Below are positions 1-13,260 of a stretch of DNA of 64,000 nucleotides, in pieces. The notes beneath the pieces were generated by a model. It had not been told where the DNA came from. It did not search any database and worked only from the letters and a program-made list of their open reading frames with translations. The DNA lies in NCBI GenBank assembly GCA_008694505.1, contig VZDJ01000056.1, positions 8,538,786 through 8,602,785 of the forward strand, written 5' to 3'. The number at the start of each line of letters is the position of its first letter. The stretch's first letter is position 1. This DNA is from Cyanoderma ruficeps. Lineage: Eukaryota; Chordata; Aves; Passeriformes; Timaliidae. A program made the translations under genes and the position numbers.

Positions 1-2633
1 AATAAGTAACACGGCAGGATGCGATTGTAATAATATGAAAAACTCTGAGGTATCTGAAGCTTTATTCTGTTGCCTCCTGCCTCTCCTGATCACTATAAGT
101 CATGCATGAGCTATTGCTTTTACTGTACATAATTTCTGTTATCCTTTGAGATCCAATCACTCCCCTGATAAAGTGATTTTCTGACTTTTTCAGCCGTGCT
201 TACCTAGCTGTTTGTGTATGTGTAGATGTAATTTATCTGTTTATTATAATTCCAATAATGAAAAGAAAGCGAAATGTTATTATGAAGCTCAGCATGGTAA
301 TCAGTTTGTTGTTATTGCTGGCCATGACAATCATTCTTAAGTCTCCATTTTGTTAATGGCACACCTTAAATTTTTTCCAAGTTGGATGGGATTTAGCCAT
401 GACTTTAATGAAGACACGTGGTGGTAGAACAGAAAACTTGAGTTTGTGAATAAGTTTACTCACATAAGTAAATCTATATATTCTAAGTGGGCATTTGCAA
501 CATAACTTAGGAATGGTAGTTTTTAAGGCATGGAATTAGGGCTCTTATACTGCCTTACAAAATCTAGACTTGTGGGACCTTTGTAAATAAGCTCATTAAA
601 ACTTGTGTCAATGAGAAATAAACTTTTATTTAGAGTAGCTTTCAGAAGAGAGAGAAGATGTACTTCTAGATGGTACATCTATACCAAACTAAATTAAACA
701 GAACAATACATAGTTCAAGGATAATGGATATTTGCTGTTTGTAGTAAATACGTCCAAGAGAACCATCATAAAATTAGTTTTGTGACTTGCACAGTAAAAG
801 CAGTGGAAACAATTCCTCAGTCAGTGGGTAAACAGGTTTCCTAACATTGATGGATACAAGCTAGGAAAAGTATTGAATTTTTTTCTAATTAGCCTTTTTT
901 CCCTACAAAATTGCCTCTTCATAATTTCCCTCCATGTCCGGTGCATAAAGGTATCTCTGTATATTAATTCAATTTATATGCCAATGATGTTTTATACATT
1001 GTCTTGTCTGCATCTCATTACTGTCATTAATAAGCACTCCAATACATCTCGTTACAAGGTTAATTGGGACAAATCTAAAGTACGTCCCCTTTTATATTGT
1101 AAATATGATATCTCCTGGCAGCACATTCCTGGTGGATGGACACAAAAGTTAGGATGTCTTAAAGGTTCCTACAAGGTGTCATGGCTGCATTCAGCGAGTT
1201 CATTCTGCTGTAAGCACAACTGTATGAAAAAATTGTCTGCATGCCACAGAATCCAGGTGACACATGCACTTTCCTAGGACAGGATGGAATACAACTGTTT
1301 ACAGCTACTCTGCTTTTGTTTTGGTTTTTGGTCTCACCCGTGGGCCAAAATCTTTTATATTATGTTATATGTGCTGGCCTTTTGAACAGCTGATTTCTGG
1401 TTTTGAATGTGTGGTCTGAAAAATGCGTCTCTTCACAAGGCTTGGCTGCACCCAAGTATGGCAAATAAATAATAAAAAAAAGACATTTTTCAAGTAAAAG
1501 GTGTTTTCATGTCAAAATTCCTCTCATGGCAATATCTGCCAGTGTCAGCTAAGGTAACACATTGGAACAAGTGCATGGGTCACATATGTGGCTTTACTCC
1601 ACAGGACCAAGGGGTAAAAGCAGGAAAAGTGGGACTGAAATGTTTTCTGCTGTAGATGTGGCTCCCACTGCCAGACCCTGGATGCTTCACCTGGTGAGCA
1701 CAATTCACCTGGCAGGTTTTGGGACTTGAGTTTGTCCATTGACTACATTGAGCATGCAGGGTTAAAAGCTTCCATTGCACCCATGAGTGGTGTTAGCAAC
1801 GTTCCTTACAGAGAGATTTATATCCTGTACTGTAGATGAAATTAGTTCCTCTCCAAAGATCTGGGCTAAGGCTAATACACCAACTAAATCCCTCCAAAAG
1901 AGGGCTGTCCTAGCCTTTGTTTCCTCTTTGCAGAGTTGAACTTCAGTGATTCTGTATCCCTCAGTCAGGAGATCACCCTGCCACAAAATTTTGACTTTAA
2001 GCACTACCAAACTGGAAATGTGGTCTGGAATCCTACAGAAAGGGCTTTAGGCAATGGCCTGAAACCTTGCAGCTCCAGCCTTTCCTGTGATGTTAGAACA
2101 CTGTGATTTATGCTTATCTGAAGTTGAGACAAAATTTACTTTGGTCCACTATATACCTGGAAGAAAAATAGACTTCCATAATGGTGTTTCTGTGGGAGGA
2201 ACAGAAGCATTGTTCACGTTCCAAGTTGAGCAAGGAAACAAGAGGTCAAAACACTGTCCAGTGAAAGTGAGTGTGTATTAGAGAAAATGGTAAATTCCAG
2301 CTTCTCATTAGTGCAGCAAGCCTATCCCTTTTCTCCCTGACACAGAATTATAGAGTTTCAGTTCCCCAAGCATGAGCTAAATAGCTTAGGCAGGCTGTGT
2401 ACCATAGCCCCAGTTTAATTGATACAGTACTGTCACTTCAAACAAGCCGTATTAGTGGCATGTTATCTCTACTGTTGTTTGTTCCAGACCCTAGGCAACA
2501 ATTAATTTTGTCATGCCAACAAATACTTCATTTGATTTCTAATGTACCATTGCCATAACAACTTGGATAAATATACCCTATAAAATCTATAGATAAGCTT
2601 TTAAAAAGGCAGCTAGCTGATAAAAATCTGAAT
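1..2633. other. Non-coding, no recognised feature
   Basis: AT-rich single-copy-looking DNA. Open frames here are short and several start at non-ATG codons; none resembles a known protein. Base composition becomes somewhat more GC-rich at about 1540-2080. I see no interspersed repeat that I can name. Confidence 0.6.
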
Positions 2634-2695
2634 AAAAACCCAACCAACTACCAAACAAAACCACAAAAAAAACACCCCACCACAGCCCCCCCATC
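2634..2695. repeat. A/C-rich low-complexity tract
   Basis: Nearly all bases on the plus strand are A or C, with an uninterrupted A/C-only run at 2650-2684 and a poly-C run at its right end. It is a simple low-complexity tract with strong strand asymmetry, perhaps the worn tail of an old retroposon, though no element body is visible beside it. Confidence 0.75.
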
Positions 2696-5600
2696 CTGCA
2701 ATTTGGGGTTGTTCAGTGGATCCTTATATGTCACGACGGGAAAGGCTGTCACAGATATTATTAGGTTGATGCCATTGGATACTGGACTGTCCATATATGG
2801 TTTCAGTGACCAGTTTTGCAATGCAAAGCCACAGGATTCAACTAAAACCTGACCTGCTCTGGTCCTGGTGTATGTTGGGCCTAAATAAAATTCTATGTTA
2901 GTGATACTGATGCAGAGATGATTAGCTAAATAACTTCCTTAATTATATATATTTTTTTTGTCTAAAGAGCCAAATGAAACTTATATAAGTCTTAAGGGGT
3001 ATATCATAGTATTTTTCCATTAGAATCAGCCTTCAGTAGCCCTCTGTGTTACTAATATTAAGTAAATGTTTTAATAGATTAAACAGTTGTTATCGTGCTT
3101 GAAATTTCTCTAACTTAGCAAGAGCAAAACAAATAATGGGTATCAGAGATCTCATCCTGTGGAAAGTATGTCTCAAACCAAACCCCCAAACTTGTGCTTT
3201 TATCTCTCAAAATCATCCAATGTACACATGCCAGCCGTGTCCTGTGGTGAGGCACTCCATAGTGTATTGAGAATAACTTATTGTTTAAATTTACTCTTGC
3301 TCTGTAAGTTTCTGGGAAAATAAGTTTGACTTTATTCCTGTTGAAAAATGATGAAAAAACATCCATAGGAGGAATTTACTAACACTTTTTAAACTAAAAA
3401 ATTTATGCACTACAAATTTATTCCTGGTACTTTAAGAAAAAAATAATTCTATGCATTAAAAATCCACCATCATGTTTTTATGTTCAAAATCTCATACCTG
3501 ATTTTTGGCAGGATAAATTCTTCAGAATCTGTTATAGATACTGAGATACTTATAGTTCTTTCTCCAAAATACTTCACTTTCTATTTTTTTCCCTTAATGG
3601 CTAGAATTCCTAGAAGAGACAATACAAGTATCAAATAGTCACTGTGATATAGAAATATTTAAGAAGTGTTTGGGGAAGACACCCCTAGTCCATGTGTCTG
3701 ATTGTGTCCTGGTTCTTTTAATCAAATTTTCAGGAAGATTGGAGAGAAAAAAGCAAGCCCCAAACTATCTTCTCTCTATATTAAATCCCTTAAGATCAGC
3801 CAAGATTCTTCAGTCCAAGGTTGGATTCTGTGTCATTCTGATCCTGGAGATGTCCCCATGTCCTGTAGAGGTTACATGTGCCACTGGCAGCAGTGATGGA
3901 AGCGCCACTTTCATTCCTGACCCAACCTGTGTGTGACACACTGGTGATCCCCCGAGAGGGAGATCCCTATTTTCTCTCTCCTCTCTCCCTCTGGATGGTT
4001 GTGCTGGTGCCAATGCAGCAAGTGAAGCTCTGACAGTTTCCTAATAATCCCTGTAGTGTCCCAAGATGTTCCATCTTCCATGGCTGCCTCAGGAGCGCTG
4101 CACATAGTCCATAAGCCTCAAAAAATGTTGCAAGATGCCAATTTAGTTCTCAATAATAGACCTTTCACATGCCTTCTGAGTCAGAAAGGCAAGGATGTGT
4201 TGAAGGCAGAGCACAACCACCTACAGAAAATATTTTAACATGTCAAAGGACTTATTTTCTGGTCTTTTGTACAGTTCCACTCACCATCTTTGAACAGTAG
4301 TTCTCTCACAGTTTTGTGTGCTGGCGTATTTTGGTGGGTTGCCTCTGAACACGCTTTGGAAAACAAAGAGAAATTCTGGTGTTGTCTTCATATCTGCAGT
4401 GGTTGGTTTGGGGAAAATAGGGGAATATTCATTTTCCTAAGAAGCAGAGATATTGTTGCTACTTACCCAGAGGAAGCAGCAATCAAAGCATCATCTAACT
4501 TTAGGGCTTTTCAGTCATTAATACAAGGTATCATCTCCATGAGAATAATTTATAAAGCTTCTACCATGTGTGAAGATAAAAAAGCGTATTTTAATAACCC
4601 AAACACAGTGACTGAAAAGCCCATAAGTCTGTCTTTCACATAGTTTATGAATTCCTTCCTAAAATTCCCTTTACCCCTAAAATATATCTGAAGACACAGA
4701 GATAGCAAGCATGGCTCTGTCCTAACACTCCTCCCTGGCTGCTGTAAAATTGAACTATTCAAATGTGCTTCAAAAGATGAAACAAAATGAAAAGGGAGCT
4801 AGATTTATCTCAGAGGCCCCCACTTCTGATGGCTGAAATGTTTGAAGTCCAAAGAGCTTCCATTGAGTATGAGCCAAGGAGCTCAGTTGTGCTCTCTGGG
4901 CAGATGTTCCCCAGGCAGATGTGACATCCTTCATGCGAGCGAAGGCTTCTTCTCTCATCAGAGCAGAGCTTTGAGGTAAATTGTTGGATGTTTCTAAATT
5001 CTCCTTGTTTGCTCACCTGCAGCCAATGACATCTGTGTTTTGTAAAGAAGCTTTGAGGCGTTTTGGTCTCTTCATACAAGGGAAGGTCAATTCACCACGG
5101 AGAGCTGGGCCACAGGCGGCTGCAACCCTGTGGGGTCTCCTTCTGCCCTGTTTGCTGCATTCCCCAGGGAGGGCTCCAATCCCCACTGACATGGGAAATC
5201 TGTGTGCAGAGCATATAGAACTTTCTAGTAAAAGGGTACCATTTGTCAAACCCCACCTTTTCTAATTCCTGCTCTGCTGGGAGGGAGCCTTGTGCCCTGT
5301 GCCTGGGATGTGGTAGGGTGTATGTTCCCTTTGTCGCCATCTCATTCCAGCTCCAGATTGCTACCAAACACAGGCAAGCCCAGAATGTCTGATGAATCAG
5401 TGAAGGTGTTCTGATTTTTGTCCCAGCCAGTACCACCAGGCAATCAGCAATGGAAAAGAAAAAAAACCCAAAAACAGGGAAAGCATGTTCTTTAAGCCTG
5501 TTTTAAAAGATAGATAATTGGCATTTCCCTTCTGTTAACATGAGTTCCAGGTAAGCACAGCTCGAAGTTCCTCTCTCAGACAACCCTCTAGGGAGGAGAG

Positions 5601-8600
5601 GATGGGAAAAAAAGGGCAAAGCAGCTGTGACTCAGCTCACCACCCTGCCTGCCCTAGCGTGTATTGGGAATGACTCAGCCTTGCTCAAATCCTCAAATCC
5701 TTCATCCATTCTGGGCTGCCCAGTGAGACCAGCCAGGCAATGGTGCAGCACAGGCACCAGGAACACCTTCTGGCTGTGTATGACAGAACATCCCTTGGTA
5801 GCTCAGGGTAGCTCTGCATCCCTCCCCATCACCTGGGCTCTCACTGCAGCACCTGCAGTTTCTGAATAGACCCCGTACCCAGGGCTGAGACCTTCACCAC
5901 TGCCTCAAAGAAAGCTGGCAGAAAGAAAACCTCTTTACTACTTTTCTTCAGGCTGTTGAAGCTCCAGGATGCCTTGAGGCATTATCTGGGCTGAACTTTG
6001 GTGGTAGATGGATGATGCTCGTCTTAAGACTCTACACTTTCTACTGTAGGGGAGGTGAAAATACCCACAGCAGTGTGGGATCTGGGTAGTGATACAGTAC
6101 TTAGACAGAAAAAAATTTATGAAACAAGTTCCTGAAAATGTTGGAGGGTGAAATAAAAGAAAACAGAAAGGGGTGCAGGCTCTTTCCACTGACTATTTGA
6201 TTCCTAGCTTGGTGCTGCTGCTGCAGAAATCAGCACTATGAGGTCCCATGGCCTCAATCTTAGAGTGGAGGGATGTGTTATAGATATTTAAAACTGGAAA
6301 AAAAGAACTTTGCTGTTAGGATGAGTGTGGTGCTTTGGAAGCCAAAGGTGACCACGTGTGCTGCAGAGCAGGTGAGAAAAGATTGTATCCAAACAGATAC
6401 ATTTATCTTTAGAAAATAAGTAAAAAAATTAATTTTGCTTTGGCAAAATGAAAACTTTATCTGTAATGTTTCTGCCAGATTCTTCAACTGACTTTTTTTT
6501 AGATACTGTGTTACTCTGGTCCTCCCATTTTCCTGTGCAAACTGGAAGGAGCTCCTCAGTTGCTGTAGCACTGGTGGAAGTGGGAATGCAGTCAGGCTGA
6601 AAGAAGGAGGTTTTTCTGTCACTCTCAGATGTACACTTCTGTTACTGAGGTTTCTTATCAGAAAATGCACAATAGCACTTGAGTGTACGAGAACGAGCGC
6701 TCCCACCAAATGTCAGTCACTGCTGATAACAGGAGTTCAGTAGCAAAAACAAGATGTTAGAGCTTGTTTATCTTCTGGCTGCATTGTACCAGTCCCTTCT
6801 GAAACACAGACCTCCAGCCAGACAGGCTCTTGCAGCCGCCCTGTAAAACACAAGAGTGGTTGGGTTTGTGTTCCAGGGAGATGTGTGTGTCCAGAAGAGC
6901 AGGGGAGATGGCAGGGGCCCACCCAGGAGGAGTCAGAGATAATGGTGTTGTCTGTTCATCTCTCCAAGCACAAGTGTCTTATCTGGGAGACTCTTCCCTG
7001 TCCTTTCAAAGAACCAGAGGAACACTTTGTACCCAGTTGCACCATAAGGCAGTTCTTACTTCGAGAATTATGAAAGCAATATTTTAAAAAAAATCTGTTT
7101 TCAAAGCAACCCTCACCCAAAGGCTGGGCTGGAGGGAGCTGGGCTGTTTGCCCTGGCATGGCCAGAGGTGGGAAAAGCACCATAAACAGGAACATTTGCA
7201 AGTTACATCCAGTAATGGACTCAAGTACTTACAGGTGATAGAAGCAACCATTTAAAGCATTATAAGATAAAAATCCAACTCCCCTTCTGCCTGATGCAGA
7301 AAGCTGGGTGCTGAAGAGCCAGTTTTGCCTCTGCGGATACCAAGAGCTGACCTAACCTTGATGGACCTGACAATTTCCATGTGTGCTCCTGGGGAAATGC
7401 CACAAGGACAGGTCAAGCACTGTCTGTGGCACAGTCAGAAAAGTCTTTCTTTGCTAAGTATAGTTTGGAATTGCGTTGGCTTCATCATCCTACCTGTGAG
7501 CATTTGTTTGCAAATCGTTTTACAGAGTCAGTGCCTTGGTTTGCAGGAGAGCAGAGCAGTGAGTCACAGCACAAGCTGCCACTGGCAAAACCCCTCCATG
7601 CTAATGAGCTACACCCAGGAAATGTCTCCTCTGCCTGGGGGAACTGCACCCCAGCCATCCTCCCCTGCAGCTTGTCAGATCCTTGGTGTGCTGGCAGGGA
7701 GTGTGGAGAGCCATGTGGGGCAGGTCAGAGCTGGAGGTACTTCCCAAGTGTCATCTCCAATGCGAGGAGGAAACACCAGCATCCCTTCACCTTGTCTTGC
7801 TCTTTTAGGGAATGAACTCATGCTGCTCTGTCCTCAGGAGGAAGTGGTGTGCCTCCAAGTGAAGCTCCTGCTGGCTCCCCAAGTGAGGAGCTGGGTCAGT
7901 GTCCCTGGAGCAGTGTGGAGGGGCAGTGATGATCAGCAGTGTCCCTGGCACTGCCCCATCCTTGGGGCTCAGTTGTCCTGTGCCTGTGGACACCAGGAGG
8001 TGTGGCTGGTGCTCTGCTCCCTCGTGTTCATTTTGCAGGTTGGCTCATAATGCTCTTCCTGTAAGGCTCATAATGCTATTTAAAAATCACTTTTCAAGGA
8101 AACAAATGTGCTTTCTGTGAACTGACTGCACGTGTTTATGTAGCAGATAGATTAATATGAGGGGGATCTTTTCACCACCCAGTGAATTACAATACTAAGA
8201 TAAGTGATGTTATCTTTTAAGGCAAATGTTTTTGTGTACTAATACCTTATCAGACATTATACCAGCAAAAAAAAAAAAAGTTCCTTTTCTGAGGCTGATA
8301 ATACAAAGCCTTATGCATGTGTCTGTCTTGAGTGTTGCTTAAGAACAGTGAAACAATGCAGGCATTTGAAGACTATTAGCACAAAATGAGCTCAGCCATT
8401 GATTTTATTTCACTTAGTGTTTTAAAGTAGGTTGTATGCTCACTTCCCACAGCACACATTTGATGTCCGTGACGCAAGTTTGCAAGTGGTTTGCTTTGAA
8501 TCCTGAGGAAATAAATATACTCAGGGTCCCATTCTGCAGCAGTTGTGATGTTCTCCCCAAGTGATCAGGCTGGGTTGGGTGAGGGAGGGTTCCTAATGCC

Positions 8601-9599
8601 AAATGAAACAGCATTTCAGCTTCATCAGTGAGCAAAATCCCACACTTGTCACTCAGAGAAGCAGCCTGAAAAATGTGGGATATCTTCTCTTGCATCAGGT
8701 TTTAACAACCTCTTCTTGCAAGTAGAATTTGCACTCCGGAAGAATGTTTGGAGTCATGGTCAAAGGGGGTACCACAGCATGAAATACAAATCTACTGTAT
8801 TTTAATTGTGAAAACACCAAGTAATATTAGAGTTGTGCAAGTATCAGCTAGTTTAGGCTATGCTTATGTTGACATTTTTAAACACTTCAGAGGTATTTTT
8901 CTATGAGTACCCATAATGGTTTTTGTACGTGTGAATTAATCATATGGGTTAGTACCATTATCACAAATTACTTGTGGAAATCTGTGGTAAGAAAACTGAA
9001 CTGAATATGGGCAGGCAATATTGCTAATAGCATTTAAATTTATGTGGCAAATTTACTAACATGATGTTGAAAAAATATACAGCATCTAATTAGAGAAAAA
9101 AAAATCCTTCACTTCACAAGCATTTTATTTTATGCAGCAAGGACTGTCATTCCTCCTGTGAAGTTTATGTTGGTTGATAGCATAAATTTTGCTGATATAT
9201 ATACAGGTTTCTGTTCCCAGTGGTGAACACTGTTACATTTAGAAAATTGACAAAATCAATGGCAGTAAACCAAAGATCAATTTAAATTTCACATTTAGCT
9301 ACTCGTTTTAGAGTTTCTCTGAAATTTGCAGTCACTAACATGTTTTATGTTTAGAAGAAATAGATGAATACAGCTGCTGCCCATTTGTAGCAATTGTTTC
9401 CTAAATCTGTGAGCTGAAAATGCATAAATGCACATATAAAATTACACATATGATATACTAGACATAACACCACTCCTCTGCCATATAATTCTTTGCAGGT
9501 TTTTTTCCTCATCTGTTGAAAGCATTAGAGAATGGCCACTAATAAGTGTTATAAAAGTAATGAATAGTAATTGTTTTAGATACTCAAGCTTTCGAAGCT
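2696..9599. other. Non-coding, GC-richer patches, no recognised gene
   Basis: Mostly AT-rich DNA with GC-richer patches at about 5000-5900 and 6800-8050. The second patch contains the longest open frame of the window (7325-8050, plus). It begins at TTG, with its first in-frame ATG at 7361, and has no recognisable domain or convincing splice context. GC-rich DNA has fewer chance stop codons, which is enough to explain it. A run of 13 A occurs at 8267-8279. From about 8700 the sequence becomes AT-rich again. No repeat family was recognised. Confidence 0.55.
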
Positions 9600-10260
9600 G
9601 TTAATTTACTCTCCCATTCTGCAATAGTTGTCACTCTAAAATCAGGTCACTATAGAGGTAAGAATCTATAAATATAGTGCCTGTGTCATATCCCATCATC
9701 TCCAAAAGGATCATGCTCTCTGTCTGTTTAAGAGGTTTACATATTCCTTACAATACATGTATGATAAATTAAGCGCTCTTTTCTGGGCCCCCTTTAAATG
9801 GAAGAAATTGAAAACACAATAATGATATAATTAATTACGGCCTTATAGGTGCAGAAAAATTACACCTTTTTCGATTAGTGTGAAATATAAGTGTCAAATC
9901 AGTAATAAAATCCTGATCAATAAAACAATAATAACGATGTTGTTAAAAGCGGCCCTAGAAAGGTGTTCATGGCAACGTGTTTTAGGGGTTAGAAACCCTT
10001 TTAAAATAAACGGATTTCATCTTTACACTGTGTCATCTAAATCATTACAATGTTTGTGTATACAATTATCATCAGACGATAAATTGCAGCTATTGAATGG
10101 ATTAAGTTTGAACTGGTCGACCTCATAAATCTGGGTTTGTCATAGCTTCAGCAAATGCTTGTGTAACAATCAGTTGATTACATGGCAGAGCAGATGTATG
10201 TATGTTAACTGGAAAATATGAAAGGATCAGGGTAATTCAAAGTTCATTGGAAGAAGTTTA
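9600..10260. promoter_or_regulatory. Candidate conserved non-coding element (enhancer-like)
   Basis: A repeat-free AT-rich block containing TAATTAATTA at 9828-9837 (overlapping homeodomain cores), further A/T-rich homeobox-like sites, and an AATCA-GT-TGATT inverted repeat at 10168-10179. Several CpGs are kept in otherwise CpG-poor DNA. An 82-codon open frame at 9880-10128 has no recognisable protein similarity and is probably incidental. Dense homeodomain cores with retained CpG are typical of vertebrate developmental enhancers. The call is an inference from texture, since conservation was not measured. A non-coding RNA exon is an alternative. Confidence 0.42.
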
Positions 10261-12829
10261 TAAATGTCTGACAATATCGTGTTAACACGTTCTCCATATA
10301 CCTTTCTAGTTGGTATTTTTTTCTGTTCTTTCTCCTGTTCCACTGTGGGATTTATGGTAAATAGAAAAAAAAAATCATAAAACTAAAATCTTGAAATATT
10401 TGGAAGAGAATTTAACAGAGCAGTGAAATATTTTGGCAGGATCTAGTGAGACATATTCTAAAAACATCATTAAAAATGGACCAAATAGCAATCATGAGTA
10501 AATAGGATTTTGGAAAAAAGCAGACACACATACTTGAAGTGGAAAAATGGCATGAAAAAGCATGAAGCAACTTGACAAAAGAGGAGCTATGGATTTCTGC
10601 AGGATTATTTTAATCTATGGGTCACATCCCACAGATTATGGATCTATCTGATGTGGTTCACCTGAAATAAGCACGGGCAGAAAATGAAGGGAGACCAGGA
10701 CTTTAACTCCAAATTTTTCTTTTTGTGTTGGAAGGCCAGTCTTTTTTTCAGTAGTGCTGATAATCAAGAGAAGGGAGCAGATAAAAATAGTTGATATTGC
10801 ACACCAACAGTTGTAGCTATGCATAAATAATTTGCTATTGGACCAATTTTTTAAAAAGCTGAATGCTTTTACACAAAGTTTCCCTGTGCACACAAAAACT
10901 GTGTCTCTGCCTCTGGCTTTTCATAGGAAAAGAAAAGGAACCACCACATCTTTGAATAGTTATTATATGTAAATAAAACTCAAGTTACTGCATATGATGA
11001 AATATTTTCCAGGCTGGCTTCAGTTCGTGAAATCAGCTCAAAAATTATGATAACATGAGAGTTTTTCAGAATCCCACCAGTACTAAAGGCAGGCTGGACT
11101 GATTTTTGAAAAAATACTAAGCTGTAACAAAGCAATTAAGTCTCTATGCACATCTGGGTCAAAATCGCTAAGTGATTTTTGGCCATTTTAATAATATCTT
11201 AGTTCTTGACAAACAAAAAATATTTCTTGAGTATTTCATTTAAAAACTTACATACTTTTCAACGTCAAATTTAGCTTCCTTTCATGTTAATATTTTTAAG
11301 GAATCTCGTGCTCAAATCAAACCTTTCTAAGGTAAAATATATGAAAAAAACCCCAGAAGAAACTTTTTTTTTTGGTTTTCATTTAAGTATTAAATTATTT
11401 AGTTTTGGCTCCCACATGAAAATGATTCTTTTCCCCCTTAACTTCTTAGCTGACTAATGTAATGTAAAAAATGCCAGCTCTTTGAATAAGAAGAGACATG
11501 TTCAGAGTGCACACCCACCAAAAGGTATGTGCAGTGTAAGTGCATTCTGCGCTATCCACGTCTCTTCCTATTTTTGTTCAGAATGCCTTTGAAAAAAGGT
11601 TTTTCCTCTTTGTGAGAAATACCGTGCTTAACAAGTGTCACTTGAAATTACTATTTTTATATGCTCCTGTGAGAAATATTTGCAAGTAGTGCAATCGTGC
11701 TGCTCTTTTTGAACAGGTCTGCTCTGCCCAGGCTTCAGATCAGGGACTTGAAGGTTGGTGTGGGGACAGCCTTTATGTCATAACATGCCTTTTATTGTGA
11801 AAACCTTCAAAATCCAGCCAGGTTATACACTGACAGAAATTGCAGTTTGCATTTGAGCGACAAAGACTTTGATATTTAGCAGCTCAGATTTCCATATGTT
11901 CTGTCCTTGTGGAGCACAGGCAGAGCTGAACCCATCCGTCCCCTCCCCAGCTCTGGGGCAACTGCACGCCCAGATTAAATCAGAATATATTCCCATAGCT
12001 GTTCCTAAAGGTATTTAATTCGTTAGTGAAATATCAATGATAATTCAGAACTAATTTTAAAAAATATTAATATTGAAGTCTTACTGCAGGAATTTTCCTT
12101 TGTCATTTATGGTTTCTACAGCATTCCTATATGGCTGTCTCTCTTCTTAGCTCAAAATTTTTCTGCCTTTAAAGACTGGAGGCAGATTCTCACTTTGAGG
12201 AAGATCCTTAGGATGTAAATTGTCATTACTACAAGAAAATCAGTTAAGTGACACTTTTCCCCACTGGAGAAAACTGCTCCCAAATAATGCCTTGCTAAAT
12301 GTAACAGGAATCACTCTACTGGTAAATCTCCCTGTTGCTGGTCTAGGTGTCTGTGTGAAGTCCTTTATAAAGTACCTGGGATTAGATTGTTTGTTTGCTT
12401 AATTTTTCTTTTCACCTTCAGCCTTGTGGCTGTGGAGGGGTTAATTTGGGCAGCATTACAAAGTCATTTCTCTATAGCTGTTGAAGTAGAAGTCTGCTTG
12501 AATTTGTGCCACTCCTCCCCATTTAAAAATGAAAAAATAAACTGTCACAGAGATAATGTTGTGGTATCACTTGAGTTGCCAGTGAACAATAGTCTATATC
12601 ATAAGAAAAAAATATACATATTTTGCCACAAGGCTCTGATCAGTAGACACTCCACACAGAATGAGCACAGCAACTACATTATCTTTCACCCCGAGGTTGA
12701 GGTCATTGTCAAGGATTTGAGGACAAGCTTGTATTCCAGCTGCCTGCATTTAGAGCTGTCAGAGCTTAGAAAAACCTGCCTGATGGACACGTTCTTGTTT
12801 TGTATTAATTTTTTTTTTTAAAGCCCCTG
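10261..12829. other. Non-coding, nothing recognised
   Basis: AT-rich DNA with short homopolymer runs. The open frames at 10636-10893 and 12387-12821 are short and unlike any family I know. No repeat element was identified. Confidence 0.6.
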
Positions 12830-13260
12830 CAATCCTATGGGAGATTTAATTAAGACCAAGTGCGGAAATCTCCAGGAAAAGGATAGCACCTTTAAGTACC
12901 TGCAGTTGCTTTTCATTCCGGTCCCATGAACTCCTACAACCGAATTTAGTGTGGGAGAAAGCGAATGGCTAATGAACAGTAGCTACTCTGCAGAGCAGCT
13001 CCCCATTCTTTGCTGAAAGGCAAAGGCTGGCTAGACGTCCAGCTTTGGAGGGGCTTGTTTCACGGATATTCAGATCTCAACAAAACAGCTCGCTGGAGCC
13101 CTTAACTGTATTACAATTGGCCTCTTAATGAACAGATGAACTTTTCTTTTCACCGTTTCAAGTCTGTTATCCAAGACTAAAGGGTAGCATGGCTATTTCA
13201 TTTCTGACCTGCCTAACATATAATTAGAAGGTTCCTGGAGGTACTTATAATTGAATTATG
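12830..13260. promoter_or_regulatory. Candidate conserved non-coding element
   Basis: A repeat-free block with mixed composition inside AT-rich DNA. It carries TTAATTAA at 12846-12853 and TAATTA at 13221-13226, an ACAATTGG site near 13114, and several scattered CpGs between about 12860 and 13100. The mix of homeobox cores with CpG-containing GC-richer segments resembles developmental enhancers. No open frame spans it. Function is inferred only. Confidence 0.4.

Noticed and set aside
5323..5345. Partial match to the 5' end of miR-204
   Set aside because: Only the first 11 bases agree, the rest of the mature sequence differs, and I saw no clear hairpin partner.
7325..8050. 241-codon open frame, the longest in the window
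   Set aside because: Begins at TTG, lies in a GC-richer patch where stops are rarer, overlaps other frames on both strands, and shows no domain or conserved motif.
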